A DNA stretch of 64,000 nucleotides, taken from NCBI RefSeq assembly GCF_038070105.1, contig NZ_JBBPBZ010000006.1, forward strand, positions 1 through 64,000. Direction: 5' to 3'. Under the pieces are notes generated by a model, which made no database searches, was not told the DNA's origin, and worked only from the letters and a program-made list of their open reading frames with translations. The position numbers and the translations under genes are program-made. Positions 35,894 to 45,417 of this stretch are shown here, piece by piece. This DNA is from Methylocystis sp. IM3. GTDB taxonomy: Bacteria > Pseudomonadota > Alphaproteobacteria > Rhizobiales > Beijerinckiaceae. Numbering within the stretch: position 1 is the stretch's first letter; each line of letters starts with the position of its first letter.

Positions 35894-38875
35894 ATGACGC
35901 ATGATCTTGGCCGCGTTGTCCAGGACGGCCGAACCTTCAACGAAACGAATGGCGTCGATCTCACGCCCGTGTCGGGGCCGATTGGCAGCCCGCTTTTCGT
36001 CATCCTTCATTTCGATAGCGTCAATCTGAAAGGCGCCGCGAAACTGACCGTGGAGCTCGGCTACGGAACCGATGTGTTCAGCGCGGGCGCGGGCGCGGAC
36101 CTCTGGTCACGGCCGGCGGATGTTTCCAAGGGCCCGATCAAGATCCGCATCACGGGCGGCAAAGGGACGGCGCGGCTCAAGGAATATGGCGTGGGACAGC
36201 CCACGCGCAGCAGCGAGATCGGCGGCGGCGCGCCTGGCACCACGATCGGCAGCCAGAGCAATCCGGACGTGTTCCTGTCCGCCGCCGTCTATCAGGATCC
36301 GATTTTCGAAACGCGGCTCGAATGCACGCCGGGCTTCGCCTGGCGCAACGCCGCCTGCGCGCTGGCGACCATCCCCGACGCGGTCAAGGATCGCGTCGCC
36401 GCCGCGACCGGCATCATCGTCGAAGTGGACGGAAACCACTGCACCAGCTGTTCGGGAACGCTGATCGGCGCCGATCTCTTTCTGACCGCGCGCCATTGCC
36501 TGACCGACCCGAATGGCGAGGATTTGCGCAGTTCCTCCGTGACCTTCGATTATGCGACGGCCTGCGACTTCAGTCGGCCGTCCGGACACCAGACGCGCTT
36601 CTTCAAGGTTCTCGAGGAAGTTGTGTCGGGCGCGCCGCCAACCGGCACGGAGAATGTGCCGCAAAACTCCGATTGGGTCGTCGTGCGGCTCGACGCGGCG
36701 CCGGGCGCCTTGCCGGCGCCGGCGCCGTTGCGCGCAGCGGCGCTGATGACCGGCGAGACGATCTTCACCATGCACCACCCCAATGGCGCGGCGAAAAAGA
36801 CGCAGCAAGGAACGTTCGGCGGCGGATCGGTGACGGGCTTCGACTTTGCCGGCGGCAGTTCGGGCTCCGGCCTGTTCGACGCGCTCGGGCAGGTCGTCGG
36901 CGCGGCGTTGCATTCGGGCTCCGGGTGCTCGGTCGGCTACGCGCCGGTCGCGCCCGTTCAATCGGCTCTGGCGGCGCCGCCGCCGCCGCCAAATCCTCTC
37001 GATGTGGCGATCGTCTTCGACCGTTCCGGCAGCATGAGCGACGCCGCCCCGCCGATCGGCCGGCCAAAGCTGAAGGAAGCGCAGGACGCGGCCGCTCTCT
37101 TCGTGCAGCTCGTGCGCGAGGGCGCCGGCGATCGGCTGGGGCTCGTGACCTTCAGTTCGACCGCGGCGCTCGATCAGGGGCTGCTGCCGGCGGCGGCGGC
37201 GAAGCCCGCGCTCGTCGGCCCGGCGCCGTTCACCGGCGGAAAGATCGGGGCGATCGCGGCCGGCGGCAGCACGAGCATCGGCGCGGGCGTCGGCGCGGCG
37301 CTGCTGACCTATGGCGCGTCGACCAATGGCCGCGCCATCCTGCTGATGACGGACGGGTTGCAGAATACGCCGCCCTTCGTCGAGGAGATCGAGCCCTACA
37401 TGGGCGGCGTGACGCTCGGCGTCGTCGGCTTCGGCACCGACGCCGATATCGACGCGCCATTGCTCAACAGGCTGGCCCATGCGCACAATGGGCATTTCAC
37501 GCGCGCGACGGATGGTCTGGCGCTGCGCAAGTTCTTCGCCCTGTCCTTCGGCAACATCTTCGAAAGCGGGGCGCTGAGCGATCCCGATTTCATCCTGCGC
37601 GCCAGTCAGGATGTCTCCGAGCCGCATCTGTTCGACGTCTGCGGCGAAGAGCGCATCACTGTCGTGATCGGCTGGGACGATCCCGCGACGCCGTTGCGCG
37701 CGCATATCACGACGCCGGGCGGCACATTGATCGGCGGCAGGACGACGCCGGAAGTGCGCGGCGAAAGCTGGGCGTTCACGCGCGTGCCCCTGCCCTATCT
37801 CGGCGAGCGCGACGGAACCTGGCGGGTGACCGTCGACCGCCTGCCGACCGGCGGCGAATTTCCGCCGCCGCGCACGGATGTGCGGTATTTCTACCTCGTC
37901 GTCTGCGCGGGCGGCCCGAAGCTCTATCCGCTGCTCTCGACGCGGCGGCTCTACACCGGGGACCGTATCGATCCGCGCGTCGGCCTGCACTATCCCAATC
38001 GGACGACGCCGCGCGATGCGAAAGTCGAGCTCTTCATCGAGGCGCCGCGCGTGGCGCTCGGACAATTGACGACGCAGGAGGGGCTGCATCCGCCGACCGT
38101 CTCCGCCGATCCGGTCAACAGCTTCCACGCCACGCTCAAAGCCGTCGCGAAAAAGAACGGCGGCGCGCTGCCGGTGGCGACGACCACGATCAGCACGCCG
38201 CTGTTCGACGACGGCGCGCATGACGACGGCGCGCTGGAGCCCGACGGAATCTTCAACAATCCGCTTCTCGATCTGACGCGCGCGGAAGGAACCTACCACT
38301 TCCGGGCGGTGGCGTCCTATGGGCAGGGCTGCCGCGCCGCGCGCGAGGCGATCTGGTCGATTCACGTCGTCTGCGGCGTCGATCCCGGCCGCACGGGCGC
38401 GACGCTGACGGGCGTCGTCGATCTGCCGGACGGCCGTCACGGCGTTCTCGTCATCACGCCCCGCGACGTTTATGGCAATCCGCTGGGTCCGGGACGCGGC
38501 GACGGATTCACCCTATCGCCGATGCCGGGCGTCACGATCGGCGGGGCGGCCACGGACAATGGCGACGGAAGTTATGGCGTCGGCGTCACCTGGGATCCGG
38601 GCGTCATCGAGCCGCCCGGCGTCATCATTCAGCAGCCGGGCCGCGATCCCGCGCCGATCACGCCGTCGGGCGGCGGCGCGCCGCCCTGCGATCGCGACGA
38701 CGAATGCCGCGACGCCGCATCGGCGCTGCTCGACTGCATGGGCCTCCACGGTCGTCACGCGCGTCGCGTTCACGTCAAGAGCGTCTGTGTCGAGATCGAC
38801 ATCGACGATCCCTGCTGCAAGGAGGAGGACGACGGGAAGACGCCGCGCGCGTCGCCCCGCGGGACAGGCAAATAG
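35894..38875 (+). CDS. Trypsin-like protease fused to a vWA domain
   Basis: 993 aa. An N-terminal region of about 150 residues precedes a V8/trypsin-like serine protease with H201 (LTARHCL), D260 (SDWVVVRLD) and Ser323 in GGSSGSGLF. A poly-Pro linker (APPPPPN) leads to a von Willebrand A domain with the MIDAS motif D376-R-S-G-S (VFDRSGSMS) and MTDGLQN. The C-terminal half is beta-rich and resembles a prepropeptide-like carbohydrate or filamin-type repeat set, then a Cys-rich end (CDRDDECRD, DDPCCKEED). No Sec signal is visible at the start. Function is unknown; surface or secreted adhesion-protease is one possibility. Confidence 0.8.
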   Translation: MTHDLGRVVQDGRTFNETNGVDLTPVSGPIGSPLFVILHFDSVNLKGAAKLTVELGYGTDVFSAGAGADLWSRPADVSKGPIKIRITGGKGTARLKEYGVGQPTRSSEIGGGAPGTTIGSQSNPDVFLSAAVYQDPIFETRLECTPGFAWRNAACALATIPDAVKDRVAAATGIIVEVDGNHCTSCSGTLIGADLFLTARHCLTDPNGEDLRSSSVTFDYATACDFSRPSGHQTRFFKVLEEVVSGAPPTGTENVPQNSDWVVVRLDAAPGALPAPAPLRAAALMTGETIFTMHHPNGAAKKTQQGTFGGGSVTGFDFAGGSSGSGLFDALGQVVGAALHSGSGCSVGYAPVAPVQSALAAPPPPPNPLDVAIVFDRSGSMSDAAPPIGRPKLKEAQDAAALFVQLVREGAGDRLGLVTFSSTAALDQGLLPAAAAKPALVGPAPFTGGKIGAIAAGGSTSIGAGVGAALLTYGASTNGRAILLMTDGLQNTPPFVEEIEPYMGGVTLGVVGFGTDADIDAPLLNRLAHAHNGHFTRATDGLALRKFFALSFGNIFESGALSDPDFILRASQDVSEPHLFDVCGEERITVVIGWDDPATPLRAHITTPGGTLIGGRTTPEVRGESWAFTRVPLPYLGERDGTWRVTVDRLPTGGEFPPPRTDVRYFYLVVCAGGPKLYPLLSTRRLYTGDRIDPRVGLHYPNRTTPRDAKVELFIEAPRVALGQLTTQEGLHPPTVSADPVNSFHATLKAVAKKNGGALPVATTTISTPLFDDGAHDDGALEPDGIFNNPLLDLTRAEGTYHFRAVASYGQGCRAAREAIWSIHVVCGVDPGRTGATLTGVVDLPDGRHGVLVITPRDVYGNPLGPGRGDGFTLSPMPGVTIGGAATDNGDGSYGVGVTWDPGVIEPPGVIIQQPGRDPAPITPSGGGAPPCDRDDECRDAASALLDCMGLHGRHARRVHVKSVCVEIDIDDPCCKEEDDGKTPRASPRGTGK

Positions 38876-39125
38876 GCTTCGGCGCGGCGGCGGCGGAAAT
38901 CGAAGTTGCGCAAAGGCGGGAAGCGTGCTCCAAGAGCAATCGCCGGGGGTTGGATCGCGCTCGGGGTTTATCGACCCTCCCGAGGCGCCCAGCCGGGGCC
39001 GCGTTTGCTTCCTCGTCGATTTGAATCGTCGATCTGACGCGAGCAGCCCGTCGAGGACGGTGCCCCCTGTCCATTGCGTCGAAGGACATTCGACGGGTCT
39101 CCCACATAGCAGGCCAAACACCAAA

Positions 39126-40826
39126 GTGACTTTCTTTCAAACGGACGCCAAGCTCGCCCGCGCGCTCGCGGATCGCAACTACACCTCCGCCACGCCCGTG
39201 CAGTCGGCGGTTCTGGCGGAGGAGTCCCAGGGCGGCGATATCCTTGTTTCCGCCCAGACCGGTTCGGGCAAGACCATTGCGTACGGACTGGCTGTCGCCT
39301 CCGTCGTGCTGAGCGCCGCCGAGAGACGGGACGCGCGCGAGCCCGCCGCGCTCGTCGTCGCGCCGACGCGCGAACTCGCCCTGCAGGTCGAGAGAGAACT
39401 GGGCTGGCTCTACAAATATGCGTCGGCGCGCATCGTGGCCTGCGTCGGCGGGATGGACGCGCGCCTCGAACGCCGCAAGCTGTCGGAGGGCGCCGACATC
39501 GTGGTCGGCACGCCGGGGCGCCTGCGCGATCACATCGAGCGCGGCGGACTGAACACGGCGGGGCTCGCGGCCGTCGTCCTGGACGAAGCCGACGAAATGC
39601 TCGACCTCGGCTTTCGGGAGGATCTCGAATTCATCCTGGAGGCCACGCCGCCGGAACGGCGAACCCTGATGTTTTCCGCGACCATGCCGAAAGGCATCGC
39701 GGCGCTCGCGAAACGCTACCAGCGCAACGCGCGGCGGATCGACGTCGCCCGCGGCGAGCGGGGACACGCCGACATCGACTACCGCGCCGTCCGCGTGGCG
39801 CCGAACGAGACCGAGCTCGCGACCGTCAATCTCCTGCGCTATTTCGAGGCGCCGACGGCGATCGTCTTCTGCAACACGCGCGAAGCCGTCCGGCACTTGC
39901 ACGCGACCCTGCTCGAACGCGGCTTTTCCGCCGTTCTGCTGTCGGGCGAACTGAGCCAGCACGAGCGCAATCATTCCATGCAGGCGCTTCGCGACGGGCG
40001 GGCGCGCGTGTGCATCGCGACCGACGTGGCGGCGCGCGGCATCGATTTGCCCAATCTCGGCCTCGTGATCCACGCCGAGCTTCCGCATGATACGGAAGCC
40101 TTGCAGCACCGCAGCGGACGCACGGGGCGCGCGGGGCGCAAGGGCGTCAGCGCGCTGCTCGTGCCCGCGTCGCGCCGCCGTCGCGCCGAACGCCTGCTTG
40201 CCGACGCGGGCGTCGTCGCGCAATGGAGCGGGCCGCCCACGGCGGAGGACATCCACGATCTCGACCAGACCCGCCTGCTGCAGGACCCGCTGCTGACGCA
40301 GGCGGAGAGCGAAGAGGATTCCCGCCTTGCGCGGCTGCTGCTCGCCGAGCGCACCCCCGAGCAGCTCGGCGCGGCGCTGGTCCGTCTCTACCGATCGCGT
40401 CTTCCGGCGATCGAGCAGGTGGTGGACCCCGGACAGGAGCCCGAGCGCCGCGAGCGCGCGGCGGCGGGCCCCGCCGCAAGCCGCCGCGGCGGGCCGGACA
40501 GGCGTCCGCACGCCGCGAGCCTGCCGGGCGAGGCGACGTGGTTCCGCCTCAACATCGGCCGCAAGAGGAACGCCGATCCGAAATGGCTCCTGCCGATGCT
40601 CTGCCGGCGCGGAAACATCACGAAGCAGGACATCGGCGCCATCCGCATTTTCGACAATGAGACGAAAGTGGAAATTTCCGAGCGCGTGGCCGCGGCCTTC
40701 ATCGCCAACATGGCGCTCCCGAGCGGCGACAGCATCCGCGCCGAGAGATCCGGCGCGCCGACGGCGCCGCGACGCGCGCCATCGCCCGACGGCTCGAAAA
40801 GAAGCCCGAAGCCGAAGAGGGACTAA
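39126..40826 (+). CDS. DEAD-box RNA helicase, DbpA/CsdA type
   Basis: 566 aa, GTG start. Motifs in order are Q-motif (YTSATPVQSAVL), AQTGSGKT, PTRELALQ, GTPGRLRD, VLDEADEML, FSATMP, then FCNTREAV, TDVAARGID and HRSGRTGRAGR. A C-terminal DbpA-like RNA-binding domain follows (WFRLNIGRKRNADPKWLLPM, then DIGAIRIFDNETKVEI). These helicases act in ribosome assembly and cold-shock RNA remodelling. Its stop overlaps the convergent spermidine-synthase-like gene by 4 bp. Confidence 0.93.
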   Translation: MTFFQTDAKLARALADRNYTSATPVQSAVLAEESQGGDILVSAQTGSGKTIAYGLAVASVVLSAAERRDAREPAALVVAPTRELALQVERELGWLYKYASARIVACVGGMDARLERRKLSEGADIVVGTPGRLRDHIERGGLNTAGLAAVVLDEADEMLDLGFREDLEFILEATPPERRTLMFSATMPKGIAALAKRYQRNARRIDVARGERGHADIDYRAVRVAPNETELATVNLLRYFEAPTAIVFCNTREAVRHLHATLLERGFSAVLLSGELSQHERNHSMQALRDGRARVCIATDVAARGIDLPNLGLVIHAELPHDTEALQHRSGRTGRAGRKGVSALLVPASRRRRAERLLADAGVVAQWSGPPTAEDIHDLDQTRLLQDPLLTQAESEEDSRLARLLLAERTPEQLGAALVRLYRSRLPAIEQVVDPGQEPERRERAAAGPAASRRGGPDRRPHAASLPGEATWFRLNIGRKRNADPKWLLPMLCRRGNITKQDIGAIRIFDNETKVEISERVAAAFIANMALPSGDSIRAERSGAPTAPRRAPSPDGSKRSPKPKRD

Positions 40827-41578
40827 GGAACAGGGCGCGTCGCGATCCAGACGACGTGCCGGGCCCCGCCTCGTCCGCCATTGGCGCGCACCCTGATCTC
40901 CTCGACGCCGAAGCCGGCCCTGTGGAGTCGCTGGGTGAAGCGCCGGTCCGGGCCGGAAGACCATACGGCGAGGACGCCGCCGGGGCGCAAGGCGCCGCGC
41001 GCGGCGCTCAGTCCCGCCCTGTCGTAAAGACCGTCGTTGGCCTCCCGCGTCAGCCCCTCGGGGCCGTTGTCGACGTCGAGGAGGATCGCGTCATAGACGG
41101 CGCGCGCCGGGTCGATGAGCCGGCCGACATCCGTCTCCCGGATCGTGACGCGCGGGTCGGTCAGACTTGCGCCGTGGACGTCGGCCATCGGTCCGCGCGC
41201 CCACGCCACCACCGCGGGAACGAGTTCGGCGACGACGATCTGGGCCTTTGGGCCGACGGCCGCGAGCAGGGCGCGCAGGGTGAAGCCCATCCCGAGACCG
41301 CCGACGAGGATGCGCGGCGCCGGATTGGATTGAATTCTCTCGCAGGCGAGCGTGGCGAGCGCCTGCTCCGATCCGCTCAGGCGGCTGTTCATCAGCTCAT
41401 TGGCGCCCAGCATGATCGAGAATTCGGCGCCCCGACGCATGAGCCGCAGCATGCCGTCGCCGCCGGGGATCTGCGCCGTGTCGATCAGGGACCAGGGAAC
41501 CACGCCAAGCCTCTCCACGCCTTTGGTTTTCCACGCCCGTCGGCGCGACCCCTCGCGCTGCGCGACAGACGGGATCAT
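40823..41578 (-). CDS. Spermidine-synthase-like methyltransferase-fold protein
   Basis: 251 aa. The fold is that of spermidine synthase: GGDGMLRLMRRGAEFSIMLG, then MNSRLSGSEQALA, GGLGMGFTLRALL (nucleotide loop), VVAELVPAVV and ILLDVDNGPEGL. Bacterial proteins of this compact type are annotated as spermidine synthases, but the polyamine-site residues are not clearly complete. The start is uncertain: ATG at 41578, or GTG at 41518 nearer the conserved block. Confidence 0.7.
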   Translation of the reverse strand: MIPSVAQREGSRRRAWKTKGVERLGVVPWSLIDTAQIPGGDGMLRLMRRGAEFSIMLGANELMNSRLSGSEQALATLACERIQSNPAPRILVGGLGMGFTLRALLAAVGPKAQIVVAELVPAVVAWARGPMADVHGASLTDPRVTIRETDVGRLIDPARAVYDAILLDVDNGPEGLTREANDGLYDRAGLSAARGALRPGGVLAVWSSGPDRRFTQRLHRAGFGVEEIRVRANGGRGGARHVVWIATRPVP

Positions 41579-41793
41579 CGCACGATCGGCGCGCCGCCGG
41601 AACCGGCGCCTTGGGGATAGCGGTTCTTCGCAAGGCGGGCTATCCGCATTGTGCAACGTATTGTAACGCCGACCCGACCGAGTCGCGGGGATCGCCGGCG
41701 GGCGCGCCGCGTGCGCCGGCGCACGTCGGGCCTCGGCGCCTTCGGTTATGTTTGGATCATCGACAGACGACAAAGACCCAACGGGAGCCGATC

Positions 41794-41925
41794 ATGACCA
41801 AGCTGAGCGCCATCCTCGCCGCCATCGCCCTGACCCTGAGCGTCGGCTTCGCCACGACCGCCTCCGCGGCGCCCGAAGGCTTCAACAATTTCGACGGCGC
41901 CGCCTGCTATTGCGTCGATCCGTGA
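41794..41925 (+). CDS. Small secreted peptide, 43 aa
   Basis: 43 residues, of which about 28 are a signal peptide (MTKLSAILAAIALTLSVGFA, cleavage after ASA). The mature part would be only 15 residues, APEGFNNFDGAACYCVDP-like, with two cysteines (CYC). CGGGAG lies 7 bases upstream. No family known. Confidence 0.55.
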   Translation: MTKLSAILAAIALTLSVGFATTASAAPEGFNNFDGAACYCVDP

Positions 41926-42418
41926 CGGCGCGACGAGACGCCCGGGTGGCGAAAAATTTTCGCAAGCAATGAAACATCAAGGCGTTCAATTCATTATTCG
42001 CCTGCACGCCCCTCGGGGCGAGGCGATCGAGCGGTGGAAAGCTCCGGGGATCCGCCCCCAAAGACGGATCTTGCGACGGCCCAGCCCGACCTGGCGACGC
42101 GCCTGCGAGCTTCAGGCCGTCGCCAAAATTTTTGCCACGCGCGACAAAGGTCCCCCATCGGTTCGCCCGATGCGGGGTCTTTTCGTTTTGAGGTTCGTGT
42201 CGAACAAGCCCGGAAAAGCTCACGCTAAAGGCCGACGATCGAGATAATGAACCATCTGGATAATGTCACCGCCCTAAAACTGCCGGCTTTCGTTTTCCTA
42301 TTCCGGCAGGTTCGCAAATATGGTGAAATCTATGGGGTTAGCGGAGCGCGAAAAGAAAATGGAGTCGCGCCGCGCCCTGCTGATATCCGGGAAACCTCTT
42401 TCGAGATGATAGGCGCCG
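41926..42418. other. 493-bp intergenic region with hairpins
   Basis: The stretch contains a perfect inverted repeat (GCGAAAA/TTTTCGC, 41949-41963), a strong hairpin at 42146-42183 that looks like a terminator, and a lower-GC segment leading into the acyltransferase. A 61-codon frame at 42247-42432 overlaps the acyltransferase start but has no recognisable features. An sRNA ending at the hairpin is possible. Confidence 0.45.
42146..42183. terminator. Strong hairpin, probable bidirectional terminator
   Basis: A stem of about 16 base pairs with one mismatch: AAAGGTCCCCCATCGG pairs with CCGATGCGGGGTCTTT around a short TTCGC loop, ending in TTTT. It is symmetric, so it could stop transcription from either side. 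Nearest gene upstream is the small secreted peptide, 220 bp away. Confidence 0.6.
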
Positions 42419-44479
42419 ATGCTGAAAGATAACTGCTCGAGCGAGGGCAAAAATCATTCTATATCGAAGAAATCAGATTTCAGACCGGAAATTGAAGGAC
42501 TCCGTGCTCTGGCGGTTATTGCAGTAATCCTGAATCATTTCGACAAAGGGTTTCTTCCAAGTGGATATCTGGGGGTCGATATTTTTTTCGTGATCTCCGG
42601 CTTTGTAATTACCGCATCTTTATCCCGGTCGAGAGAAGCCGGTCTGGCAGATTTTTTGAAACTTTTCTACGTAAGGCGCATGAAGCGTCTGCTGCCGGGG
42701 CTTCTCTTGTGCGTCGCTATATCCTCTGTGCTCGCAAGCCTGCTCCTATCGGATCCACAGCTATCTTTGAGGACGGCGGTTTTTTCGGTCTTTGGCTTCT
42801 CGAATCTTTACTTGCTGCGTCAGGCTACCGATTATTTTGCGCCTTCCGCTGAAACAAACGTCTTCCTGCACACATGGTCTCTTTCGGTTGAAGAGCAATT
42901 TTACTTCTTGTTTCCGCTTTTATTTTGGCTTGGCAATACCTACATAAAAGGTCGAGGCACGGCGCTTGCAGTAGCCGCGCTTTCGGTGATTTCGCTCGGA
43001 GCTTTTATTCGTTTTTACACTGTCTACCAACCAGCCGCCTACTTCCTCATGCCGACAAGATGGTGGGAACTGGGCATAGGCTGTCTTTCTTTTCTTGCGC
43101 TGGAAAAATTCAGGGATGCCTTTCGGCATATCGAATTTCTGAGAAACAGATCGTTTTTTGTCTTGATATTGCTGATCTCATCGCTGTGGCTGCCGGTCAG
43201 TGCAGCGGTCATCGCAACTTTGATCGCTGTTGCTTCGACTGCCATTCTGATTGCGAATATCAGAGTTCAGGATACGTCCTACAAGATACTGTCTCACCCG
43301 ATTCCACAATTTATCGGCGCCATCTCATACTCGCTGTATCTGTGGCACTGGGTTGTCATCTCATTGGGCAGATGGACTACGGGCGTAAACGCATGGACCG
43401 CCCCTTGGCAGTTCGCGGTTATTTTTCTGCTTGCGCTCGGCTCCTACTGGCTCGTGGAAAATCCGGCGCGTCATTCAAAATGGCCGCAGAGCAGATCGCG
43501 CACAATCGCTTACGGGTTCGCTGCGTCGGCCAGTGTCGCCATATTGATACTGTGCCTCGCGTTTCCCTTGAAGCGACCGCTGGCCGAAATAGCGCATCGC
43601 GTGAATCCGCCGGCCTACGCCGGCCTCGAAATCATGCAGCGCTCATTGCCTTGTCATACGCCGCAAAGAGTCGAGACAGCCATTCAAGACTGTTTGCTTC
43701 CTGAAAAAAGCTCTTCGAACAACATATATGTGATCGGCGACAGTCATTCATCGAATCACGTCGCCAGCATCCAGGAAGCGGTTCAAGATCGCACGGAAAT
43801 AGGCGTGCGATACCTCGTCGAATACGGCTTCATCAACGATCTGGAAGGGAAGAAGTGTGCTACCGCATGTCTGGAAAACAGCATGCAGGCCCACATTGAT
43901 TTCTTTTCTCATTATCTGCGATCCGGCGACGTCGTCGTGTTTTCCTGGTCGAGGGATCGCGTCGATCAGGGAGACAAGATGCCGCGAAGGCCAAACAGCC
44001 ATGTTATCGACCGATTGAAAGGCAAAATTGACGTCCTCAAATCGCTTGTCCTCGCCCATCATGCCACGCTCATATTGGTGGATGACATTCCCAAGCCTTG
44101 TGGCCCAGCGATTTACTTTGAGACAGAGATCGCCCAAAGAGGAAATCTCAAAGCCTGTCAGGTGCAGGTCGAGACATCCAAATCAGATCGAGCCGGGCTC
44201 ACGGAGCTATATAAATCGCTGGTGGAACCGGGTGTTGTTTACCTAGACCCCCACGACGAACTTTGTGAGCGTGGAGCTTGTTCTTTAACTTTGCAGGGCG
44301 GCAATTTGATTTATGGAGACACATCGCCTCACTTTCTCCGCTCCAACTCCGCAATCCTGAAATCGTTCTGGAAATCGACACTGGTTTCGATGCTTTCAGG
44401 GCCGGTCAAAGTGGAGCAAAGCCAGACCGCAGCGAGTCCGATTGCGCCCACGGAGGCGAATGAAGGACAGAAGCGATAA
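42419..44479 (+). CDS. Acyltransferase-3/SGNH surface O-acetylase
   Basis: 686 aa. Residues about 20-360 are an acyltransferase-3 membrane domain with ten or so helices: RPEIEGLRALAVIAVILNHF, YLGVDIFFVISGFVITASLS and WSLSVEEQFYFLFPLLFWL carry the conserved His and Glu. The C-terminal half is an SGNH domain with the catalytic Ser in VIGDSHSSNH and a late TSPHFL block holding the His. OafA-type proteins O-acetylate polysaccharide or lipopolysaccharide. Base composition is clearly lower in GC, with more AT-ending codons than neighbours, so it was probably acquired horizontally. Confidence 0.9.
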   Translation: MLKDNCSSEGKNHSISKKSDFRPEIEGLRALAVIAVILNHFDKGFLPSGYLGVDIFFVISGFVITASLSRSREAGLADFLKLFYVRRMKRLLPGLLLCVAISSVLASLLLSDPQLSLRTAVFSVFGFSNLYLLRQATDYFAPSAETNVFLHTWSLSVEEQFYFLFPLLFWLGNTYIKGRGTALAVAALSVISLGAFIRFYTVYQPAAYFLMPTRWWELGIGCLSFLALEKFRDAFRHIEFLRNRSFFVLILLISSLWLPVSAAVIATLIAVASTAILIANIRVQDTSYKILSHPIPQFIGAISYSLYLWHWVVISLGRWTTGVNAWTAPWQFAVIFLLALGSYWLVENPARHSKWPQSRSRTIAYGFAASASVAILILCLAFPLKRPLAEIAHRVNPPAYAGLEIMQRSLPCHTPQRVETAIQDCLLPEKSSSNNIYVIGDSHSSNHVASIQEAVQDRTEIGVRYLVEYGFINDLEGKKCATACLENSMQAHIDFFSHYLRSGDVVVFSWSRDRVDQGDKMPRRPNSHVIDRLKGKIDVLKSLVLAHHATLILVDDIPKPCGPAIYFETEIAQRGNLKACQVQVETSKSDRAGLTELYKSLVEPGVVYLDPHDELCERGACSLTLQGGNLIYGDTSPHFLRSNSAILKSFWKSTLVSMLSGPVKVEQSQTAASPIAPTEANEGQKR

Positions 44480-44862
44480 CCGAAAGAATCAGGCCAGCTG
44501 ACGCGCCCGATTCCCTCGACCCCTGCAAGAGACCCTGCGGCCCGCGCGCCCTCACCGAGGACGGCCATCTGCGATCGCCGGCGAGAGGCGCGGTCAATGC
44601 CCGGCCGGGCCGCGCGTTGCAGGCGGCTCGGTCTGCGCAATCGGCGTGATGGACCGGCAGTCCAAGCCGGTGGAGCCGCCCGCGCGCCTGGCGCCACTCG
44701 GTCGCGATGTCGTGGCGCCGCGGCGCCGTGGCGGCGGCGGTCGAGGCAAGCGCCGCGCAGACCCGCGCCATTCGCACGGTTTGCGCCGCGCCATTCCCTC
44801 TGGCGATCGCCGTGGCGCGCGCTAGTTTCGCCGTCTATCGAAGTGAAAAATGGGAGGTCGTC
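44480..44862. other. 383-bp intergenic region
   Basis: Composition returns to high GC after the acyltransferase. No gene or clear regulatory motif was found, apart from the GGGAGG ribosome binding site of the next gene at its right end. Confidence 0.45.
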
Positions 44863-45270
44863 ATGCGGCCCGTTTTCGTTTCTTTCGTCGCTGCTGCAAC
44901 CCTGGCTGCGTCCGTGAACGCCGCCTCCGCTTCTCCCGGCATGGTGATCGACGCGGCCTATCTGCGCGCCGGACCGGCCGTCGCCTCCGCCGCCCTCGCG
45001 GAGCTCCCGGCGCAAACCTCGGTCGATGTCGGGCGCTGCATGCATGGCTGGTGCCGCGTCGCTTCGCCGGCGGGAACCGGTTTCGTCGCAGCGGCGCTGC
45101 TGGGGCCTTTACGGGCCGCCAGATATGCGTCGGCCCTGCAACCGCCGCTCGGCGCCGCCCCCACGAGCGCAGCCGCGACCGGCCCGCATTTCAACGCCAG
45201 AGGGCTGCTGTTCGTGGTCGCCGGCCTCGCCGGTCCTGCGGCGTTTCTCGTCGCCGCGCCGTCGCAATAA
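44863..45270 (+). CDS. Secreted SH3-type protein
   Basis: 135 aa. The signal peptide is MRPVFVSFVAAATLAASVNA with cleavage near ASA. The mature part has a bacterial SH3 pattern: AAYLRAGPAVASAALAELPA, VDVGRCMHGWCRVAS and GTGFVAAALL. The C-terminus has a hydrophobic helix (GLLFVVAGLAGPAAFLVAA), so the protein may be membrane-anchored. Such domains usually bind the cell wall. The ATG has GGGAGG 6 bases upstream. Confidence 0.75.
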   Translation: MRPVFVSFVAAATLAASVNAASASPGMVIDAAYLRAGPAVASAALAELPAQTSVDVGRCMHGWCRVASPAGTGFVAAALLGPLRAARYASALQPPLGAAPTSAAATGPHFNARGLLFVVAGLAGPAAFLVAAPSQ

Positions 45271-45417
45271 GCAGGAGATCGGATCGAAGCGCCGGGCGCC
45301 GAGGACAGGCGCTCCGGCGCAGAGCCCGCAAGCGGTCGTTACCCTTGCCTTGCCTCCCCTCCGCCTCACGCTCAAACGCGTCGCAAAGGCCATGGGGCGC
45401 GCGGCGTCACTCAGGCT

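Noticed and set aside
36107..38440. A 777-codon minus-strand frame opposite the trypsin-vWA gene.
   Set aside because: Arg-rich low-information translation; the plus strand has an intact protease triad and MIDAS.
42146..42183. GGTTCG within a hairpin, reminiscent of a tRNA T-arm.
   Set aside because: No acceptor, D or anticodon arms surround it; the long near-perfect stem with a T-run fits a terminator.
42247..42432. A 61-codon frame before the acyltransferase.
   Set aside because: No ribosome binding site, no homology features and overlap with the acyltransferase start; probably not a gene.
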